DNA of 64,000 nucleotides, from assembly GCA_010093605.1 (NCBI GenBank), contig MU004186.1, forward strand, positions 761,765-825,764. Reading direction: 5' to 3'. Positions 44,025 through 55,240 of the stretch are shown here, in pieces. Position 1 is the stretch's first letter, and every line of letters starts with the position of its first letter. The stretch comes from Lophium mytilinum (lineage: Eukaryota > Ascomycota > Dothideomycetes > Mytilinidiales > Mytilinidiaceae). The notes under the pieces were generated by a model. That model was not told the DNA's origin, did not search any database, and saw only the letters and a program-made list of their open reading frames with translations. Made by a program: the position numbers and the translations under genes.

Positions 44025-46582
44025 GCGAATCACAAGAAAGTCCCCCGGGAACCTATTGAGGATCATTTTCCTCCAATGGGGATGAGATACGAAGTTAATT
44101 CTTTCAGCTATGAAATGTAAGTCGCTAGAATTATTCCATCCGGCACGACCTGACAGCGCCGCGGACACTCCAAAAGCACTAGAGCATCTAGCCTAACCAA
44201 GCACTGCAGAAAAACTGGGATCTATAAATACACTGCTAGTCCCGCGCTAAGCTCCCGCTTTTGTGAAACGCGCCAGCTGAAAACCGTTCGTATCGTTAGG
44301 CATCGTAGTGGAGCTTCCGGCAATCCGGCTCCTGAACGCGAAAACCGCAGCCTCAAGAGTAGAAGCCACATGGCAATGTGATCGTAGGTGTCAAGCCGAG
44401 AACGGGTATCGTCTCAAGCGAAACACTGCTCTTTCAGAAGATGGATAGCCTTTGATCCATCTTGGCCCATAGAGCAATATGAAGAGTTAGGAGTAGTTGA
44501 CTGTGGAGGAAATGAGTGTCTCATTCTCCGGCCCCAAGAGTGAGTGACGGAGTCGGTTCCGCAGTCCCAGGGCCGCTGACTTCGTCGAAGGTATTGAAAA
44601 CAGATGCGAATGAATGGGAGAAGTCGGTTGATAAGAATCAGGGTTTTTGGCGGAAAACACTTACTCACAATTGATTTCTCGAGAGGAGTACGGCTTGCAG
44701 CTCATCCACACGGCAATTTTCATCTGCTGCCATTTGGCGACTTACTTTTCAAAAGCAACCCGATCTCATACCGCATGGCCTGATCCAGTTAACTAGGCTC
44801 TATGAAGTTACGACACCCCCTCGGATCGGTCACTACGGGCTGGGTGGCGCAGTCAGACTTCGATTATTTACTTTATGCGGCAGCGTCTCGAGGTCCATGC
44901 GCTGCTATCCCTGAAAATGCGGTCTAGCGAGCCAAGGTGTCAGCCGTTATGGCGTTCCAAGGCTGCGTATTTGGGTTTTTTGGTCACAGTGAGGTGTGGT
45001 GCAAGCTTGCATCCGCTCGCTTTCTGCAACGCGTCTCGTGTTGGTGGAGTAATTAAAATGAACAGGCACCGATCCATCCCATCCTGCTGCAAGTCAGACT
45101 GCGACACATTGGGTTGGTTTGGTCCGGTGTGGGTTGGTTGGTTCGAGTCATTGAAGACATGCTTGCAAACAGCACCAAGAGCGCGACATGCAACCCAAGG
45201 CATCATTCAGGCGTCCACGGGCTATTCCACCATCCTGGGGAGACTATTCGGCTTACTGTGTAGTGATACCACTCTGCTGCCGACTCTGCTGCTTCCGGAG
45301 CCGTGCGGATGTCGCCAAATCATGCCTGCTGTTCATCACCATCACACCAGTCTACGCGCTAAAAGCCAATTCATGTCCACAATACAAGCGCGGAAATCCT
45401 TTCACTGCGCGCAACGGTGCGACAGCGGACGCGATATCGGGACGCTGCACAGATGCAAAAATGTGACGGCTACTATTCTGACCGGAGGAGTGACAATAGA
45501 TAAACAGAGGGGAAGGTCGTTTCAAAAAAGGTGGTTGTGAGGTTTTTTCATGGCCAGCAGCTCTGGGGCCGTTCGCCCTGTGCCCCTGGCGATCATGCCA
45601 TGGGCCCCGACTAGGGCGAGCAAGGCTGTCCTCGCTGTCAGCTTCGTTGGGATGGACTCTGAGCTACTCCGCTTCTGTAAACAGCCCTGCTGTCAGGTCA
45701 CCCAGGAGGTCGGATAGGCAAACCCGGGTAAGAATTACTGGACTGCCGAGCCCTGCACGCAATCACCGTCCCTCTTATCTCGTACCATCAACTCCGACGT
45801 GTGTTGTTCTCGGGGGCCAGCGTCCAACTCCAGTCTCTCCCTGGACCCCAGTGATGGCGCAGGTGGACGTATTCGTGTTTGCAAGATTCGCGCGCGCGAG
45901 CCCCTGACGGGATGCAATTCTTCTGGGCAGACGGACGCTGCGACGGCGGCGAAGCGGCTCTTAGCTCTGATATCGCAGCGAATCATGGGCCTGTGCGTGT
46001 TTCCCGACTCGACATTCCCAGATGGGACTAGACCACACTGGAGATCCCTTTCCTCACTTCGCTCTCCCAATGGCGCTACGGCCCGTTAGGGAACAGGGAT
46101 CCGCATTGCTTGAATACGAGTAGGCCGTTGATCCAGGGCGCTTTCAGCATCGCCTCGAGCAACAAGGGCAAGCTCGGCCGTGAATGGATTGGTGAAGCCG
46201 CCCGGCGGCCCATGTCAGATGCTAATTGGGCCTTCGTCATGGCCGGTGAACGCAGGAGAGCCAACGCCTGTGGGGTTCCCCTGGCCTAAGGCTGGGCTAA
46301 TGCCGACTGTATAAGAGCAGTGCGCCTCCTTCGTGTCTTTGAGAACGCCGCCCGGTCAAGCTTTACTGCGGTGCTACACTCGTTTTTCAGCATCTTCATG
46401 CACCCACACTCACTCATTCTTTTAATTTTTGCATAGTTCCAGCCCTTGTGGCTAGTCACTCGTTAATACACCTTTACACTCGCCGTTTGCTGATCCAGTG
46501 TGGTCCAAATACCGCATTAAGCTTTTCCCCAGTCAACAAACAAATCAGCCACCTCCACAAATAGATAACGGCTATCGTCACC
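44025..46582. other. 2.6-kb stretch without a recognisable gene
   Basis: Open frames of 60-220 codons occur, but none shows domain-like sequence, consistent splicing or a match to any family I know. The stretch probably includes the promoter of the copper radical oxidase at its right end. No inverted repeat, tRNA or transposon remnant was found. Confidence 0.45.
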
Positions 46583-49123
46583 ATGTTGACTTCTTCGTAT
46601 TCCCTAATTTTTGCTCTGTTCTCGGTTGCGGTCGACTGTTCACCACTTCCTAAGGCACTCGTACCGCGTCTCCAGCAACTAGATGGCGAGACGGTGCCCG
46701 ACCGATTTGCGTTCAACGATGCCGTTCCCCTCGCCAGGACTGGGTGGACCGCTGTAGCCGACAGCACTCAGGGTGGAGATGTAGCCAGCAGAGTCCTCGA
46801 TGGTAACGCGAATACGCTATGGCATTCCGAGTACACTCCCGCGCTCAAGGCCCTTCCCCATACCATCACCATCGACATGAAGAAGAACAACTGGATCAAT
46901 GGATTCTCCTACCTACCCCGTCAAGACACCAGCAACAACGGTAACATTGGCCAGCACACAATCCAAGTGAGCAAGGACAACACCAACTGGCAACAAGTCG
47001 CCCTTGGCACGTACGGAAACACCAAGCTCGAGAAGAAGACCCTGTTCTCCTCTGTTCAGGCACGCTATGTACGAATCACTGCCTACACGGAAGCCCAAGG
47101 AACCAACCTTGCGTACACGAGCGCAGCCGAGATCAACATTCTCAGCGGACCAGACCCAATTCTCCCACGAGACACCTGGAAGGTCAGCGCAGACAGCGCG
47201 CAGGCTGGAAACGCGGCAAGCCTAGCCATTGACGGCGATGTCGACACGAAATGGCACACTCCCTTCACCGGTGGAAACCTCCCTGGCTATCCCCATACCT
47301 TCACTATTGACCAAGGCTCCGTGACCGCTGTTTCTGGCTTCAGCTACCTTCCTCGACCGGACGCGTCAGGCCCCAACGGACGTGTCGGCAAATACATCAT
47401 CCAGTACACCAACAACACGAATACTTGGGCTGATGCTGCCACTGGCACTTGGGTTGACGACCCAAACCCAAAGACCGTCACCTTCCCCGTGCACTGGGCA
47501 CGCTACTGGCGCCTCCGCGCTCTCAGCGAGGCTGGCAACCGGGGCCCCTGGGCGAGTGCCGCAGAGATCAACTTGCACGACGGCAGCTCCAAGGGAGTCA
47601 AGACGCCACTGCCGGCTAGCTTAGGTCAATGGTCTGAGACGATCGACTTCCCCATCGTCCCAGTTGCTGCTGCTGTACTTAGCAATGGTAAGTTGAATAG
47701 CAAAAGAACATGATAATTGAATTACGCTAACAAACTTGCAGGCAAGGTTGTGACATGGTCCGCACAGTGGGCGAACGCATTCGGCGGAGGAACGGGCCAG
47801 ACTCAGACTGCCATCTTCGATCCGGCGACCGGCAAGGTGTCTCAGAAGATTGTCACCAACACCAAGCATGACATGTTCTGCCCGGGTATCTCAATGAGCG
47901 CTGACGGAAAGGTCGTTGTCACTGGCGGCAACGATGCTGCTAAGACCAGCATCTACACCGTTGCCAGCGACGCGTGGGCCTCAGGTGCCAACATGCAGAT
48001 CAAGCGTGGCTACCAAGGTCAGACTACGCTTTCCGATGGTCGCATCTTCACCATCGGTGGCTCCTGGAGCGGCGGATACGGCGGTCAGGACGGTACCCCT
48101 TTCAAGAACGGAGAAATCTACAGCCCGGGCGCGAACACCTGGAAGCTTCTCTCAGGCGCCAATGTCAAGAAGATCCTCACCCAGGACGCTCAAGGACCCT
48201 TCCGCACCGACAACCACGCCTGGCTCTTCGGCTGGAAGGGTGGCTTCGCTTTCCAAGCTGGCCCATCCAAGCAGATGAACTGGTTCGACATGAGGGGCAA
48301 CGGTGTCACGACATCCGCTGGCAACCGCGGCGACGACGCAGACGCGATGAACGGCAACGCCATCATGTACGATGCCGTGGCCGGCAAGATCCTCACCATC
48401 GGTGGTGCAAAGGACTACCAAGAGACGACCGCGACCGCCAACGCTCACATCATCACTCTAGGTGGACAGGGTGGCGCAGTTACCGTCACCAAGCTCACAT
48501 CGATGAAGTACGCTCGCAGCTTTGCCAACAGTGTTGTCCTTCCCGACGGCAAGGTTCTCATCATGGGTGGTCAGCACTTCGCCAAGCCCTTCTCTGACGA
48601 TACCGCCGTCCTGTACCCCGAGCTCTGGGACCCAGCCACTGGCAAGTTTACCGTCATGAACCCGGCCAACAGCCCCCGCAACTACCACAGTGTCGGCGTG
48701 CTGCTGCCCGACGGCACCGTCTTCTCCGGTGGCGGAGGACTCTGCGGCTCCTGCACGGCCAATCACTTCGATGCTGAGGTCTTCAGGCCCCCGTACCTGT
48801 TCACTGCCTCCGGCGCTCTGGCTACCCGCCCAACCATCACCAAGGTCTCGGCTACCACCGTCACCGTCGGTGATAAGATCCAAATCACAACCGGCGGCAC
48901 CGTCACCAGCTTCTCGCTGATCCGCATGGGCTCGGCAACGCACTCGATCAACACCGACCAGCGCCGCATTCCCCTGACTCCTACCAAGACCGCGAGCGGT
49001 TACACCATCACGGTGCCTGGCGATTCGGGTATCGCGCTGCCCGGCTCCTGGATGCTGTTCGCCATCCAGAACGGCGTTCCTAGCGTGGCTAAGACGATTA
49101 TGATCAAGGCAAAGCCGATTTAA
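46583..49123 (+). CDS. AA5_2 galactose-oxidase-type copper radical oxidase with two discoidin (F5/8 type C) modules
   Basis: Two exons (46583-47687 and 47742-49123; 54-nt intron) give 828 aa. A signal peptide is seen at residues 1-20. Two similar F5/8 type C (CBM32-like) modules follow, about 50-195 and 200-345; each has a WHS/WHT motif and ends SAAEIN. The seven-bladed beta-propeller oxidase starts near 350. Catalytic residues of Fusarium galactose oxidase are all present at matching spacing: Cys415 and Tyr459 (thioether pair), Trp477, Tyr683, His684 and His769. Retention of Trp477 (Trp290 in Fusarium) favours a galactose/alcohol oxidase rather than glyoxal oxidase. The enzyme oxidises a primary alcohol to aldehyde and makes hydrogen peroxide outside the cell. 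Fusarium GaoA has one such N-terminal module. Confidence 0.9.
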
Positions 49124-49515
49124 GGGATTTTCCAAGGGGTAAAATTATGGATTGGGGCGGGTTTCGGGAAGGCTTCTTCGAAAGCGTTAATTCTAATGCG
49201 TCTACGTACGCGAGATAAACGGTTGAATGTAAACAATGCTGCTTGGATAAAATAATAAGAAGTAATTAATTCGAGTGTTCGAGATCAACCGTAAGAATTC
49301 GATTGGCTGTCTTTTGTGAGTGATGCGTCGTTGAAGTAAGGTTTAGGTTGGGCGTTTGGTACTACCAAAGTACATGTGCAACCACTATGCCTTGGCAAGA
49401 CTGTCACCATCGCCCATTTCGAAAGTACTTTCTCTGTATCATAACCTCCATCCGCTGAATAGCCCCAAGCACGTCCTCGGCTATCCTCCTCTCCTCTCCT
49501 CCCCTTCCCCGCCCC
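49124..49515. other. convergent 3' gap
   Basis: 392 bases between the AA5 stop (+) and the stop of the next minus-strand gene. Nothing else seen. Confidence 0.4.
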
Positions 49516-50058
49516 TTACTCCTTCGCAGCTTCCCGTTCCTTCTTCATAATCTTCCAGATGTCGTTCAAGTCCACCTTGCGCTTAGGGACGGTATCCGTT
49601 GTCTCTACGAATCGCGGCTTGAACTCGATCTCAAACCAACCTGGAACGGCCACTCTCCCTCCCTGAACCCAGCCTAGCTGCTCCTTCCAATAAGTGACGA
49701 ATCGAGCGTGAAGAGCTGTAGTCGTGGCAGTTGAGGTTTGGTCAGACTTGATCGCTTCGCTCTGAGCATGGTCATGAAGAAGGTCTGCAAGAATCGCAAC
49801 TCGAGGGGCAGGGCCGCCGTATGGATAACACCGGTACTTGTAAGTAGCAGCATCGTCGAACCACCCACACCCGATGTGCTCAAGCACGAACGTGATCTTT
49901 CTCATCGCCGGAAACTCTCTCAGCAGGACATGCTTCATCCTGCCGGCCCACGGCGGCATCCTTACCCCCTCGACTGCTGGTATCTTCTCAGAGTCCCATA
50001 GAGTTGTGAACTTCAACTTCGTAGCGTAGAGAGCGTAGGATGGAGGCAACGTTCCCAT
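49516..50058 (-). CDS. hypothetical protein of about 180 aa
   Basis: An intronless frame starting at the ATG at 50058-50056 gives 180 aa. I do not recognise the family. The sequence looks protein-like and soluble, with several aromatic motifs (LKFTTLWD, RKITFVLEHIGCGWFDD, RFVTYWKEQLGW, VPGWFEIEFKPRF) and a basic C-terminus (IWKIMKKEREAAKE). The alternation of short hydrophobic strands with VLEHIGC recalls fungal 2EXR-type proteins, whose N-terminal part would be missing. No upstream in-frame ATG exists before a stop. A terminus-like repeat word lies just upstream (50072-50091), so an insertion could have removed a 5' portion. It may be a truncated remnant. Confidence 0.5.
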   Translation of the reverse strand: MGTLPPSYALYATKLKFTTLWDSEKIPAVEGVRMPPWAGRMKHVLLREFPAMRKITFVLEHIGCGWFDDAATYKYRCYPYGGPAPRVAILADLLHDHAQSEAIKSDQTSTATTTALHARFVTYWKEQLGWVQGGRVAVPGWFEIEFKPRFVETTDTVPKRKVDLNDIWKIMKKEREAAKE

Positions 50059-50071
50059 GATCAACCTACCA

Positions 50072-50091
50072 GCGTGCCCAGACTTGTGGTC
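50072..50091 (-). repeat. solo terminus of the 203-bp element
   Basis: On the minus strand this reads ACCACAAGTCTGGGCACGCT. With one more base on the 5' side it matches the element end GGCCACAAGTCTGGGCACAC at about 18 of 20 positions. Neither the body nor the other end is found nearby. It lies just upstream of the ATG at 50058. Confidence 0.5.
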
Positions 50092-50914
50092 TGCTACTGT
50101 ATAACCAAAGAGTAGATTGCGTGCATGTTAAGACAAAGATTCGCGAGAAGCGCACGGGGAATCCGTCGCCATTGTTCAACTGTACCTTGCAGGGTTGGCG
50201 TAGAGACTACTAGAACCCGTTTTCTAGGGTTATCAGGCCTCAAATATACCTTTTCATACTATGTGGCTTCCGGATACGAAATATGATTCATGCCTTGATG
50301 CCTCTTAAGTATCATGTATAGTGATAGAACAGAAATGTGGTTGAAACGAGATGCAAATGTCCCGAAATGCACCTGATTTCCCGACCTGCAATCAAGTAGA
50401 ATAACACTTTGCTTTCATATCAGGATGGCTTGAGTATCTAATTAGTATAGACGCTTCTGACGTGTGAAATCTGACGTGACGAATGTTCTACAAATGAAGG
50501 ATGAAGAAGGCGGAAATTGAACAACGTGCAATTCGACCGAATCCATTCGGGTGATAATAGTCTTTCTTGGAGCTAAACTGGATGGTTTGACACTGCCTGT
50601 CTTCTAGCTGAACACGATCAGTATCCGAGAACGTCGTCTAGGAGGGGAAGGATCTGCTTTTTGAGCCTTCACGGAAATCATGTGGTCTGTGCTTCGCGCC
50701 CCTGGCCGATGCTAGGGGCAGTCCGCAGCCTGGCAGCACAGCACTTCGTCTTACTCTGCGCTTTCCACGACGATTAGTACTCTGTCTTTCTATCTTTTCC
50801 ATCACTTGAAGACTCTTATAACTGCTTTTGCGAGTGTGTCCTAGAAGCCTGGCTTTCACACACGCTCGGTAATGCTCTGTCGATGAATCTCTCTTCGTAC
50901 AGCCTTGCTTCAAC
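50092..50914. other. intergenic region, divergent
   Basis: About 820 bases between the hypothetical gene (-) and the G-alpha-like gene (+). No gene or further repeat copy was identified. Confidence 0.4.
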
Positions 50915-52174
50915 ATGACAGATTGCAAGATTACTGAGGCTGGGGACTTCATCATCAACATCACTCAGCCGCAACAAAAAGCGGTCCTTCAAGCCAAGGA
51001 TTGTTTAAAGCCGCCACAGATCCAGATCGAAAGCCGCTCATTGAACTTGAAGCGGGCTATGCGAGAGCTGGTGTGCCGCGGTGATGAGGTGGAGATGAAA
51101 ACACGATCGCATGCCATCGATCGACAGCTCGAATTAGATGCATGGGAGTTGATTATGGAACGTAGAGTCCTCCTCCTCGGTAGCAAGAGCAGTGGTAAAG
51201 ACGTGATTCTCAAACAGATGAGGATTCTACATCCGAGCGGAGACACTAGGGAAGAGCTGGAATCGCATCGGATCACTATCTACAAGAATCTCATCGACTC
51301 TGCGAAAGCTCTGGTCGGAGCTATGGATCAACTGAACATAATCCCAGACACGGAGAAAACTCGAAAGCATTTAACTTTCTTGAAAAATTTGAAATTCTAC
51401 GCTGATCCACAGAAGCCCTTGGGAACCGAAGTCGGCGAATCTATTAGCGCTCTGTGGAATGATCCGTGTACTGCAAGGTTGATGGAGCACTCGACCGGTT
51501 TCTTTCTCTTAGATTCAGCACCATAGTCAGTCACCAAAGCTTTTCTATGGACATTGCTGTGACTCACAACTTGTAGTCTTTTTCATGAAGCCCGTCGAGT
51601 TGCTAGCCCTTATTACATCCCAAGCGAGGAAGATGTATTCCGCGCTGGAAGAAAAGTAACCGGGTACCATGAGACTCGCATTGCAATGGACCAATTGAGT
51701 ATACGTATTTTCGATCTCGTGGATCCAAGGACAGTCAAAAGAAAGTTGATGCCCTACTTCAAGGACTTCACAGCTGTTATCTTCGTAGTGGACCTGGCAT
51801 GCTATGACCAAAGTATACTCGGAGACTCATCGTATAGCGAGTTGATGAACGACTTGATATATTTCGACTCAGTCGTGAACTCCCGCTGGTTCGATGGCCC
51901 CTCGATGATACTTTTCCTCAATAACGTGGACAAATTCAAGGAGAAGCTGGGGAGAAGTCCACTTTCAAATTACTTTCCGGATTACAACAGTGGAAACGAC
52001 GCAAGCAAAGCCAAAAAATTTATTCTCTCCCGCTTCGACCAAATTAGTCGCGGTCGTCTCAACGTGTACTCCCATTTCACCCAACCTATGGACACATCTA
52101 GCATACGGCAAGTGTTTGCGGCCGTGAGAGAGACCTTGCTTAATCACGTGCCGGTACCTAGTGGGAAACTTTGA
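50915..52174 (+). CDS. divergent G-protein alpha-subunit-like protein with altered GTPase motifs
   Basis: Two exons (50915-51525 and 51577-52174; 51-nt intron) give 402 aa. The G-alpha plan is traceable end to end: P-loop region LLLGSKSSGKDVILKQMRI (about 87-104), helical domain, EEDVFRAGRKVTGYHET (222-236), then FDLVDPRTVKRK, LFLNNVDKFKEKLG and FTQPMDTSSIRQVF. Yet most key residues differ from canonical G-alpha: GAGESGKS reads GSKSSGKD, the switch I arginine position reads Gly or is shifted, DVGGQ reads DLVDP (catalytic Gln lost), NKxD reads NNVD and TCAT reads TQPM. The N-terminus MTDCKITE lacks the myristoylation site MGxxxS. It is probably a fourth, atypical fungal G-alpha that may not bind or hydrolyse GTP normally. 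The frame is intact, so it is not an obvious pseudogene. Confidence 0.8.
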
Positions 52175-52802
52175 AAAATATGCCTCTGCTCGAGGTTCTC
52201 CAGAGAGGCTCATTCGACTTCTAATGAGAGCCCCGACTCTTCATTGGTCTATGTGATCTGGACAAACGCTGCTTTCTGACGTACCTGAATATCATCAGAT
52301 CGAGCAATCTATGTTTACTGATATGGGAAGCAAAGCAAAGGACTCTTCGTTTCTTTACTTGAAGCGGACGTCCTTCCAATCTTTTACTCGGCAATCTTGG
52401 TCTATTTGATCACGTGTAAGCCTACACACCTCATAAATTGGATAAAAGACATGGGAAAAATACTGCGTCTCTTCAAACACACAGCATCCATAACTTGATG
52501 AGCGTTGGAGTAGCGCATCACTTGAAAGGCGCGATATGGAGCGAAGTGATGTTTTGCCGCCAGGAGAACTCGGGGGTAAGCCATTCACCTTAGGAGTCCC
52601 TCGGAAAACCACGGCTACCCAATCCATATAAGCCATTACATCATCCATGACTGAACCGCATCATTGATAGGTCGCAAGACTGGCCTGCGAAAACAAATTT
52701 CTCTTACACTTCATGCCATTATACCTCGAGTGGGGCCCCCTATCAAGCTTCCCTGCGCCGCGGACTGTCTACAACTAGAATCGCGGCTGCTGCTCTCGCG
52801 TT
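52175..52802. other. intergenic between two plus-strand genes
   Basis: 628 bases with no gene-like frame, holding a 3' end and the next promoter. Confidence 0.4.
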
Positions 52803-54691
52803 ATGGACGAAGAGCAGACAATGAGACAGATCATCCGCCGTCTGCAAAGACGTGTCGAAAATTTGGAGCGGGACCAAGACGAAGCATTGGAGCGGCTTGC
52901 TGTTGTTGCAGCCGACCTCCATGAAGTCAAATGGACGCTTAACGTATGTTCAACTCGGAATAATTACTAGTAAATCCATAACTCATCAAGAGAACCTAGG
53001 ACTCCTTCCGAGCTTTAGGAGAGCTCGTCTCCAACCGACCGTCATCCCCACCTGCAATCACTCCAGAGCCCGCCCCGGAGCCCGTTGCTGCGCCTGCGCT
53101 CGAATCCAGCCCTGTAAACCCCGCCAGACCTGCTCATGAAAACACTCCCACTCCGAATGTAGAGGCTACTCAGGTCGAAGGTCCAGTAGCGCCAGAGATT
53201 GTGACCACTGCTCGCTTTGGGATAGACGCGATCGCGACTAGTGGGGTTGCAACGAAGAGCAACGCATCGACTACTTCTTCACCGAGCCCACCTTTCCTTA
53301 AGCAAGAGGAATCGAGCAATGACCAAGCTGCGGAGGCCATCACGATCTCATCGGATGAGGACCTTCCTCAGGAGGCAGAGGCGGTAGTACCTGAGCCTTC
53401 ACGCCGTCGTCGCTTTAGTCTAGCCAAGTTTGGGACCCATAGTCCGTCTTCGCCACGGGATGACTACCATGATTCTCGAGGTCTAGAGGGGGACTATACT
53501 GATTCCATTCACTACGACACCTATGAGGCGACTGCTAAACTTGAGAAGGCTTCCCCTGAAGAACCTCAAGCCGTCGCATCTTCTAGTCGAGTCACTACCA
53601 AAGCGCCAATCCCTCGTAGCACAGGCGGTCTCACTCCGCCTAGAAACAAGCGAGCTTACATGAGTAGGCTGGAGAACTACGAAATAATCATGCAGGTGGA
53701 GCAAGACGACTGGCGCGAGTACCACTGCTTCATGTGCGGAGGAAACGGCCGTAAGACAGCTGCCAGTCCAGACTTCCAGTTTCTCAAGGGCATCATCGGC
53801 ATCCGAAATCACTTGCGGGACGTCCATTCCATTCGGCTCAACACGAAAGAAGCTATGGAACAGTGTCTCCTCCGGAAGTGGCCGCTGCATGAAATAGAGT
53901 CTCTCGTCAAAGGAAGTCCGGATGCTCGTGCAGTGTCTCTTAGGGATTGTGCTGAGTTTGAAGTCCCACTGGCGGACAACCCGTTCCTCGTTCAGCAGTC
54001 TCCTACCAAGACGATCGTCACCGGGTCTACCGCTGGCGTTCGCAATCACGCTGTCGCCACTGAAGCTTCTACCGGACAGAACACATTAGGTGATGACCGC
54101 ATCGAGATTCCAGAGTGGCTGGGCTGCATCATTCCATGCGCAGACGGCACTTACGCCGAGCTTAGATGTGCTATCTGCGGTGCAAATACTAGACCGAAGG
54201 CGGGTCCCAGCGATGAACCCTTCTACTTCAAAGGAATCCATGGCCTCAGGTACCATCTGGAAAAGGAACACCGCCTCTTTGCTCCTACGACTGCGGCGAA
54301 TAACTGGGTCGTTAAGTTGTGTGCAAGACGTGTTGTCCCGGAAGAGCAAGTGATGGAATTGGTTGCAAACGGCAAAGCGGCGGCCGCAAAGACTAGTAAG
54401 AAGCTTGCAGTATCGTGTTGCGACTGTTTGCTAATATATAGAAGTCCCGCATAAGATGATGCCAACGGCGTCAGAGCAGAGGGAACCGGGAAATGTTCGC
54501 GCTGGTGGTAAGTGCCCATCTTAAGTGCAGACTGTACGGTCTGGGGCTAACGACGAGAAGGGCGCGATACGCCTCGGTCGCAGTTGTCCGGTCGCAAGAG
54601 AGCTGTAGGTGAGCAAGAAGGCTTTAGTAATTCTAGGAGCCGTGGCAAACGCCCCCGCGACTACAGGGGAGGAGAAGCTTCCCAGCCATGA
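52803..54691 (+). CDS. protein with coiled coil and two atypical C2H2 fingers
   Basis: Four exons (52803-52943, 53000-54395, 54442-54507, 54561-54691) give 577 aa. A short coiled coil opens the protein (RQIIRRLQRRVENLERDQDEA shape, about 8-45), then Pro/Ala/Glu-rich disorder to about residue 215. Two related units follow: the first has CFMCGG, then FLKGIIGIRNHLRDVH; the second has CAICGA, then YFKGIHGLRYHLEKEH. Each is a CxxC followed 25-30 residues later by HxxxxH, with the shared words FKGI-G-R-HL, so they look like a duplicated long-spacer zinc finger. The C-terminus is basic (SGRKRAV, RSRGKRPRDY). I do not recognise a named family; a nucleic-acid-binding role is an inference from the fingers and charge. 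The last two small exons are the least certain. Confidence 0.65.
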
Positions 54692-55240
54692 TCGTCAATC
54701 TGACGGTCATGTTGCTCCTACGCGTTCAGTATCAAAATCAAGGAACCTACCTCAACCTTGACATTGCTAAAGCACTATCTTTCTGCAGTGGTCAAGACGA
54801 CCACCACGCACACTACCAGCAGTCACATAAACCTTCAAAACAGCATTCCCAAAATGCACAATCTATATTCTTTAACTTCCTCACTTATTCCTTTGCGTCT
54901 TTAGTACTACGCCCCAGCCTAAACCTTAGCTCTCTACACCCCCTTCGCTTTCATCCTCTATCACACCCTAACATAAGCCTATGCACGCTCTCTTATCACT
55001 ACTTGGGCTGTCTCCATAGGCTTCCAAGATCCCAAACGAAACGTAAAATTCAACATCCAGGAAACTAAGCTGCCTCTGTTCCCCCAGTACCCGTAGCTAG
55101 GCTACTGCTACTAGTAGAATCGAGCAAGCAAAAGCTAAACTTGAACACAACGATATAAGAGCCCTCAATTAAACGCCCTGTTATTGTAATCTCTCCACCG
55201 TCAACGTCGACGACGTCGATGCCAACGACACAAACCACAA
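54692..55240. other. convergent intergenic region
   Basis: 549 bases between the finger protein (+) and a membrane protein (-). AT-rich near 54770-55180; no gene, RNA or repeat recognised. Confidence 0.4.

Noticed and set aside
44820-44860. tRNA-like words (GGGCTGGGTGGCGCAGTCAG)
   Set aside because: B-box partner, cloverleaf pairing and anticodon arm could not be found. No tRNA or rRNA gene was supported anywhere in the window.
44875-45540. 221-codon open frame on the plus strand
   Set aside because: No domain-like pattern, no signal or membrane segment, composition like random translation, and no supporting splice partners.
9509-49123. A shared oxidative gene cluster (AA11 and AA5)
   Set aside because: The two genes are 35 kb apart with many housekeeping genes between; peroxide supply from AA5 to AA11 is possible in principle but not suggested by layout.
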